Source: Achromobacter aegrifaciens (GTDB lineage Bacteria; Pseudomonadota; Gammaproteobacteria; Burkholderiales; Burkholderiaceae_B). From it: a stretch of DNA of 64,000 bases. The stretch lies in assembly GCF_902859735.1 (NCBI RefSeq), contig NZ_CADIJY010000002.1, forward strand, positions 248,001-312,000. Reading direction: 5' to 3'. The notes under the pieces are model-generated. The model saw only the letters and a program-made list of their open reading frames with translations, did not search any database and was not told where the DNA came from. Positions 59,213-64,000 of the stretch are shown here, piece by piece; position 1 is the first letter of the stretch; every line of letters starts with the position of its first letter. Both the position numbers and the translations under genes were made by a program.

Positions 59213-59623
59213 ATGCCGGTATTTCAGATCAAGCACTTGGACCATGTCGTGCTCAGGGTTCAGGACCTGACGCGTAGCGTGGACTTCTATACGAAAGTAC
59301 TGGGCTGCGAGATCAAGAAGAAGAACGATGAGTACGCAATGATCCATCTGAGCGCCGGCGGTTCCATGATCGATCTGGTCGATGTGCAGGGGCCTCTGGG
59401 CGCCGCGGGCGGGGCAGCGCCAGGGAAAGATCGGCACAACCTGGACCACTTTTGCCTGCGGGTCGATCCATTCGATGAAACGGCCATCCTCGAGCATCTG
59501 CGAACTTTCGGCATTACGGCGGACAAGGCCGTGATGCGATATGGCGCGGAAGGCGAGGGACTTTCGATCTATTGCTTCGATCCCGACGGCAATCAGATCG
59601 AACTGAAGGGGCCTGCGATCTAG
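59213..59623 (+). CDS. VOC family (glyoxalase-like) protein
   Basis: A 136-residue vicinal-oxygen-chelate protein. It starts FQIKHLDHVVLRVQDLTRSV DFYTKVLGCE (residues 4-33), carries the first metal-type histidine His10, and ends with NLDHFCLRVDPFDE and SIYCFDPDGNQIELKG, which has the conserved glutamate. These are metal-dependent glyoxalases, dioxygenases or fosfomycin-resistance-like enzymes; the exact role is unknown. A strong AAGGAGG element precedes the ATG. It stands alone after the LysR gene. Confidence 0.88.
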   Translation: MPVFQIKHLDHVVLRVQDLTRSVDFYTKVLGCEIKKKNDEYAMIHLSAGGSMIDLVDVQGPLGAAGGAAPGKDRHNLDHFCLRVDPFDETAILEHLRTFGITADKAVMRYGAEGEGLSIYCFDPDGNQIELKGPAI

Positions 59624-59653
59624 GGCTGGCGCAGGTTGGATCTCTGTATTAGG

Positions 59654-60580
59654 TCAACGCACCGGCAGCAGATATCTCAAGGCCTGCATAAAGCCACGCG
59701 GCGCCACGGTGAGATGGTCCTCGTCATTCAGGACCACGGACTTTAGTTTCAAACCTGGATATTTCCGGCTTTGCAGCGCCGCCTCCAGCGCCCGGTTGTC
59801 GGCGACCATGTCCACCGTCTGGTTGTAGCGCCGGTCGCCTTTGCGCAGGGCTTCGTAGGCGCCAACATAAAGAAAGACATTCGCCGTCAGGTCCCGATGC
59901 TGCTGGGCATGGCCCGCTTCCAGCTTCAAGGCATGCCTTTTGTCGTACCAGAGGGACGGGCTGCCGAGGACATAGCCGTTGAACATGCCGGGCTCGGTGA
60001 ACAGGATCTGCGTCCCCAGCAGCGCCCCATAGGAGTGGCCGAGAAAGAGGGCTCTGGCCGGGTCGGTCCGGTAGCGGGCGGTGATGTAAGGCTTTACCTG
60101 ATCGCGCAGATACGCTTGATAGGCCCGCGCCTGACCATGGACCGCATTGGCCGGCGCGGTGCTTGGGCCGTTCGGTGTAGGCGTGTAGTCGCGCTGGCGG
60201 CTGACTCCGCCATCCTCGCCTTTGCCATATGACAGGCCGACAAGAATGAACTCCTCGATCCGCGGTCCTTCCACGTTCAGGCGGCGCGCCAACTGCCGGA
60301 TGATAGGGAAGGCATAGTCGGCATCGGTAACATAAAGCACGGGGTAGCGCCGTTGCGGCTGCTTCGCATAGGACGGCGGCAAGGCGACGTAGACCTGATA
60401 GCCGCGGCCCGACACGGGATCGGGCACGTCCCAGACTTCGCTATCGGCCATTTCGTATGGGCGACCCTCGCCAGATTGCATCTTGGGCGTCGATTGGGCC
60501 TGGGCTTGCGTCGGGCCGCCATGTAGGCCGAAGCTGACGAGGAGGGCAATCAACAGGGCATTCAGAAGGCGTCGTTGCAT
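59654..60580 (-). CDS. Secreted alpha/beta hydrolase, esterase of the IroE/BesA (Fes-like) group
   Basis: A 308-residue exported hydrolase with a signal peptide (MQRRLLNALLIALLVSFGLH, cut near AQAQS). The fold begins YQVYVALPPSYAKQPQRRYP and PVLYVTDADYAFP; the nucleophile is in LFLGHSYGALLGTQIL near residues 175-190, GSPSLWYDKR follows, and the catalytic histidine is in LNDEDHLTVAP. The group includes siderophore esterases and lipopeptide or fatty-acid esterases, and iron recovery is one possible role. The ATG at 60580 gives a clean signal peptide. It is divergent from the macrodomain gene. Confidence 0.85.
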   Translation of the reverse strand: MQRRLLNALLIALLVSFGLHGGPTQAQAQSTPKMQSGEGRPYEMADSEVWDVPDPVSGRGYQVYVALPPSYAKQPQRRYPVLYVTDADYAFPIIRQLARRLNVEGPRIEEFILVGLSYGKGEDGGVSRQRDYTPTPNGPSTAPANAVHGQARAYQAYLRDQVKPYITARYRTDPARALFLGHSYGALLGTQILFTEPGMFNGYVLGSPSLWYDKRHALKLEAGHAQQHRDLTANVFLYVGAYEALRKGDRRYNQTVDMVADNRALEAALQSRKYPGLKLKSVVLNDEDHLTVAPRGFMQALRYLLPVR

Positions 60581-60600
60581 GGGGGAAGGCTCGGCAGCCT

Positions 60601-60695
60601 GCAAGTTTGAGCACATGAAGTGGGCGGAATTGTAGACTGGCACCATAATCCCGGTCCGTTGCCGCCAGCAGACGTGACGAGTTCCTCAAACTTGC
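60601..60695. repeat. 11-bp inverted repeat flanking the esterase/macrodomain promoter region
   Basis: GCAAGTTTGAG (60601-60611) is repeated exactly in inverted form as CTCAAACTTGC (60685-60695), 73 bases apart. The arms lie 21 bp from the esterase start and 65 bp from the macrodomain start. A perfect 11-bp match at this distance is unlikely by chance. It could be a pair of operator half-sites, a loop-forming site or a transcript hairpin. Confidence 0.6.
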
Positions 60696-60759
60696 TGCCA
60701 GGAAGATCGCCCTGCAAATGCGCCGCGGCGACGGCGTTCGTACCTCAAGGAGCAAAATC

Positions 60760-61278
60760 ATGGCCACAACCCTGCGCGCAATCCGTTCAGACATCACGAA
60801 GCTCGAGGTGGACGCCATCGTGAATGCCGCGAACTCCTCATTGCTGGGCGGCGGCGGCGTCGATGGCGCCATCCATCGCGCGGCGGGCCCGGATCTAGTG
60901 CATGAATGCAGATTGCTGGGCGGTTGCAAGACGGGGGACGCGAAGGTGACCAAGGCCTATCGCCTGTCCGCTCAATACATCATTCATACGGTGGGGCCGG
61001 TGTGGCGGGGCGGGGACGGCGGAGAACCGGCGCTGCTGGCCAGCTGTTATCGCCGATGCATCGAGCTGGCGCAAGAAAGAGCGGTCAAGTCGATTGCGTT
61101 CCCCAGCATCAGCACGGGGATATATGGGTACCCCATTGAATTGGCGGCGGAGATTGCCGTCAAGACCGTGCGTGAAAGCCTCGCTGGGGATTCTTCCGTC
61201 CAAGAGGTGATTTTCTGCTGCTTTTCTCCGGAAGACCTTCTTCAGTATGAGCGCGTCTTGAATCGGCCGACTGTTTAG
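60760..61278 (+). CDS. Macrodomain protein (O-acetyl-ADP-ribose deacetylase type)
   Basis: A 172-residue single macrodomain. The ADP-ribose-binding loops are clear: [27 protein letters not shown] (residues 17-43), [23 protein letters not shown] and [15 protein letters not shown]. It matches YmdB/MacroD-type enzymes that hydrolyse O-acetyl-ADP-ribose and mono-ADP-ribosylated residues. AAGGAG precedes the ATG. It is divergent from the secreted esterase with a shared 179-bp region that holds the 11-bp inverted repeat. Confidence 0.92.
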   Translation: MATTLRAIRSDITKLEVDAIVNAANSSLLGGGGVDGAIHRAAGPDLVHECRLLGGCKTGDAKVTKAYRLSAQYIIHTVGPVWRGGDGGEPALLASCYRRCIELAQERAVKSIAFPSISTGIYGYPIELAAEIAVKTVRESLAGDSSVQEVIFCCFSPEDLLQYERVLNRPTV

Positions 61279-61317
61279 CCAGCCGATTCCATCCAATGTC
61301 TTCCATTCACTCCGGCC

Positions 61318-64000
61318 TCACCACGTGTATTTCACGCCGATACGGCCCACGTACTGATGGTAGTCTTGCGCGCCCCAGCTGCCGGAAGCATTGACCCATC
61401 CTGTCCAACCCTTGGTGAAGTTGGCATGCACGCCCAGCTTCAGTTCATACCGGTCCTTGGGATAAAGGTCTCCGATGGGTAATTGATTGAAAGACACGGA
61501 ACTGTCGACGTTGCTGTGCCACCAGTTCACGGTTGCGAAGGGTTGGGCCTTGCGGTTGTTGCCAAGGTCAAACGTGGTGAAGGTGCGTACCCCAAGGCGG
61601 GTAATGGTCCCGTTCGAATCGGCGCGGTCTACCCGGGTGCCGTTCTGTTCGGTGATGCTGTCGGTGTTGCTGTCGACATAGATGATTTGAGCCTGTGGTT
61701 CCAGCGTCCAGTTTTCCCGTAGCTTGAATGCGTAGCCGGCCTCCGCCGATATCGCCCAAGCTTGCGAGTCGTAGTCCACGCGCGGCAGTTCGGCGCCTTG
61801 CACCCGGTTGTTGAACCAGCCGTATTGGAACCAGGTGTCCACGTAGGCGCCCAGCTTGGTCTCGTCGTTTTGAAACCATGTGCCGTACACGCCTGCGCTA
61901 TAGCCGTTGACGCGGCCCTTTGCCTTGTAGGGGTTGCCGTCGGCGCGGGCAGTGCTGTCTGCAGTGCCGTATCCGAGCATGGCTCCGAGGTGCAGGCGAT
62001 CGGTCTCTGAAAAGAGCTTCCATTGCGCAAGATCGCCGCCGCCCTGCAACAGGAAAAGGTCGGTGCTGACGTCAAAATTGCCGTCACGGCTGTGGCTTCC
62101 TTCCCATTTTCCGGAGGTGCGCAGCCAGATCGAATTGCGCTTGCTGCCATCGACTGCGAACGGTTGCGATTCGATGAATTGAGGTTCACCCAAACGGTCG
62201 TGCATGCTCTGCACGAACATCTGCCCGACCAGGCGTTGGTTGGCGAGGTAAGCCGCGACTTCGGGCCGATATAGGGGCTCGGGCTCGGGCTCTGGGTCGG
62301 GCGGCGGAGGCGGCGGCGGCGGGGGAGGCGGCGGCGGTGGAGGAGGCGGCGGTGGAGGAGGAGGCGGCGGTGGAGGAGGCGGCGGTGGAGGAGGCGGCGG
62401 GGGCGGTGGCGCTTCCTTTTCAGACCGCAAGTACCAGCTCTGATCGGTCGGCGCTGCGGCGCTTCCCTGATAGAGCCGATACTCGTAGGGGCCGGCCACT
62501 GCTCGGCCGGACAGCGCGAACGCACCCGCGCCGGATACGCCGCCGTTGACCACTTCGACCACTTGAATCCCGCTTGCCGTCGTCAACGCGCCGGGGCCGC
62601 CAGTGTTCTTTATGCGTAGTTGCGATGTGCCAGTGGCGCTGCCGCCATTGACGATGAGCTTGTCCGACGGGGAACTGTCATCTCCCAGGTAGGTATTGAG
62701 CGCGATGGTGCCGTTTCCGCCGTAGTTGCGCGTCGTGACGGTCTTGTAGCTGCCTGCTTGCGGGGCCGTGAAGTCGATGAGGCTGTCGGTATTGACCAGG
62801 TTGGTGAGGTTGGAGTTTCCCGTCACCTGCCAGGTGCTGTCATTGCTCATGGAAAGATTGGTCGTGCTGCCAGGCTGCGTCAGCACGCGCCCCTGGATCA
62901 AGGTGCCGCTGGCGCCGATATCCGCAGTCGCGGCGGCAGTGGCGCCGATGTTGATGGCGGCATTGCCGCCGGTGACGGAGGAGCCGGTCAAAGACACGAT
63001 GGCGGGCCCCTCCGACAGGTGTATGCCGTCGGCTTGGGCTGAGGAGATCCTGGAATCCACAAGGGTGTAGGTCTTTGCCGCGGCGCCCGCCGTCCCGGTC
63101 AGGTGCAAGCCCTGGGCGTTTGCGCCTGCGGTTTGCAGCGTCGCGCCGGTGGCGCTGAAGCGCGTGGCATTGACCGACACGCGGACCGCATCGGCGTCCG
63201 CGCCCTGGGTGTCGACCAGGGTACCCGTGTCGCCGTCGCGGCCCAGATTGACCGTGCCCCAGCCCTCGACGTGGATGCCGTGCGCCGCCAATCCCAGCGT
63301 GCTCACCCTGGTGCCGTTGATGTTCGCCACCGCGCCGGACTGGGTGCGCACGGCCACGGAACGGTCGGCGAAGGTCAGGATCTGCCCTCCATCCACGGTC
63401 GCGGGCGGCCCGCCGTTGACGAACAGCGCAAACGAGCCGGCGGCCAGCGTGCTTACCTGCGTGTCTTTCAACGTGGCGGTGCCGCCGTTGACGTACATGC
63501 CGTAAGTGCGGTCGGACTGGATGGTCATCCCATCGGACTGGAAGATGCCGTTGGTAAAGACATAGACGCCGATCGCGTTTTGTGCGCGCACCGACGTGCC
63601 GGTGCCCATGAATTTGCCGTAGTCCTGTACCAGAACGCCGTATGCGGTCGTGCCTTCGGTGGTGATCGATCCGTTTGTGGCCGTGAGTTCACTGCCGTTC
63701 TGGAGGACGTGGGCGCCGTACGCGGTCGTGCCCTTGGTCAGAATGGCGGTGTTGTAAAGGTTGGCTTTGGCGCCTTGCCACACCTCGGCGCCTTTGGAGC
63801 CGTTTTGCAAGGTGGTCAGCGTCGAGTCCCGCAGTATGGTCGTCGCGTCGGCGCCATAGGTGCGCAGGGCATGGGAATCGGCGAAATCCGTCGTGACATA
63901 TACGTTCGAACCATCGAACTGTGACGGGAGACCGGTAGACCCGACGTTGTAGATCCCCCGAACGCTGCCGCCGGTGGCATAGACATAGACGCCTCCCGGT
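61318..64000 (-). CDS. Autotransporter, C-terminal part (start beyond right edge)
   Basis: The frame is open from 61318 to the window edge, giving about 893 residues without its N-terminus. The passenger is a right-handed beta-helix-like region with short repeats of the type TEGTTAYGVLVQDYGKF and SDRTYGMYVNGGTATLKDT, in the style of pertactin-like adhesins. Then follows a run of 37 prolines with a DPEPEPEP tail, and an autotransporter beta-barrel starting near EVAAYLANQRLVGQMFVQSM (NSIWLRTSGKWEGSHSRDG; SAGVYGTWFQ), ending in KYTW, the C-terminal aromatic needed for outer-membrane insertion. The internal ATG or TTG codons near 63810 are not the start. It probably acts as an adhesin. Confidence 0.9.
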   Translation of the reverse strand, partial: PGGVYVYATGGSVRGIYNVGSTGLPSQFDGSNVYVTTDFADSHALRTYGADATTILRDSTLTTLQNGSKGAEVWQGAKANLYNTAILTKGTTAYGAHVLQNGSELTATNGSITTEGTTAYGVLVQDYGKFMGTGTSVRAQNAIGVYVFTNGIFQSDGMTIQSDRTYGMYVNGGTATLKDTQVSTLAAGSFALFVNGGPPATVDGGQILTFADRSVAVRTQSGAVANINGTRVSTLGLAAHGIHVEGWGTVNLGRDGDTGTLVDTQGADADAVRVSVNATRFSATGATLQTAGANAQGLHLTGTAGAAAKTYTLVDSRISSAQADGIHLSEGPAIVSLTGSSVTGGNAAINIGATAAATADIGASGTLIQGRVLTQPGSTTNLSMSNDSTWQVTGNSNLTNLVNTDSLIDFTAPQAGSYKTVTTRNYGGNGTIALNTYLGDDSSPSDKLIVNGGSATGTSQLRIKNTGGPGALTTASGIQVVEVVNGGVSGAGAFALSGRAVAGPYEYRLYQGSAAAPTDQSWYLRSEKEAPPPPPPPPPPPPPPPPPPPPPPPPPPPPPPPPPPPPPDPEPEPEPLYRPEVAAYLANQRLVGQMFVQSMHDRLGEPQFIESQPFAVDGSKRNSIWLRTSGKWEGSHSRDGNFDVSTDLFLLQGGGDLAQWKLFSETDRLHLGAMLGYGTADSTARADGNPYKAKGRVNGYSAGVYGTWFQNDETKLGAYVDTWFQYGWFNNRVQGAELPRVDYDSQAWAISAEAGYAFKLRENWTLEPQAQIIYVDSNTDSITEQNGTRVDRADSNGTITRLGVRTFTTFDLGNNRKAQPFATVNWWHSNVDSSVSFNQLPIGDLYPKDRYELKLGVHANFTKGWTGWVNASGSWGAQDYHQYVGRIGVKYTW
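62299..62409 (-). repeat. Polyproline tract (37 consecutive Pro codons)
   Basis: On the plus strand every triplet from 62299 to 62409 is NGG, which on the coding strand is 37 proline codons in a row. The DNA shows imperfect repetition of GGCGGCGGTGGAGGA, so the length can change by slippage without losing frame when multiples of three are gained or lost. It forms the rigid linker between passenger and barrel. Confidence 0.95.

Noticed and set aside
61483-63924. Several long plus-strand open frames opposite the autotransporter
   Set aside because: They are mirror frames of the GC-rich autotransporter gene; none has recognisable domains.

Overview
The window is GC-rich and closely packed with genes. 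It looks like the chromosome of a betaproteobacterium in the Alcaligenaceae (Achromobacter/Bordetella type). This rests on four Bug-type solute receptors, many LysR and GntR regulators beside small catabolic operons, a complete narK1K2-GHJI region, and a pertactin-like autotransporter. The genus is inferred; no rRNA or marker gene is present.

Layout. (1) 1-8.5 kb: a PepSY membrane protein of the siderophore-uptake type, a LysR regulator divergent from a flavin monooxygenase, a ChaA-type cation/proton antiporter, a small iron-permease-like protein coupled to a flavodoxin-fold oxidoreductase, and three unassigned small genes. (2) 8.5-27.6 kb: an anaerobic nitrate respiration island. nnrS diverges from narK1-narK2. 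Then follow narGHJI, a parvulin-type isomerase, moaA, a beta-carbonic anhydrase, mobB, the narX-narL nitrate sensor pair and ubiU-ubiV-ubiT for oxygen-independent ubiquinone synthesis, ending in a hairpin terminator. Together these encode nitrate import, the quinol-oxidising reductase, its molybdenum cofactor and assembly factors, its regulators and a quinone supply. (3) 27.7-36.9 kb: an SDR protein, an amino-acid ABC receptor with a fused double permease, a class V aminotransferase, MetY, a Tat-type hydrolase, an acyl-CoA dehydrogenase-like protein and a small secreted protein. (4) 37-51.5 kb: catabolic modules. One holds an IlvD/Edd dehydratase, an RraA-like protein and a Bug receptor under GntR control. 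Another holds a DapA-like aldolase with a Bug receptor under a second GntR. A third is a Rieske oxygenase/reductase operon with its own periplasmic receptor. LysR genes and further Bug receptors lie between them. (5) 51.6-55.1 kb: a CoA-transferase, a Bug receptor and an acyl-CoA dehydrogenase that resembles 3-sulfinopropanoyl-CoA desulfinase, suggesting organosulfur degradation. (6) 55.1-61.3 kb: an SDR - broken SMR exporter - TetR operon, DUF2798/NmrA genes divergent from a LysR gene, a VOC protein, a secreted esterase and a macrodomain protein. (7) 61.3 kb to the right edge: the C-terminal part of a large autotransporter with a run of 37 prolines before its beta-barrel; its start lies outside the window.

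The most notable non-coding signals are matched promoter elements upstream of narK1 and narG (a GTGACTAGTCA palindrome, a GGCGAATGGTCCG box and a -10, all at equal spacing), an FNR-type box placed so that ubiU may be almost leaderless, palindromic operators beside three regulators, and an 11-bp inverted repeat between the esterase and macrodomain genes. No tRNA, rRNA, CRISPR array, insertion sequence or attachment site was seen, and no gene-free stretch exceeds about 300 bases.
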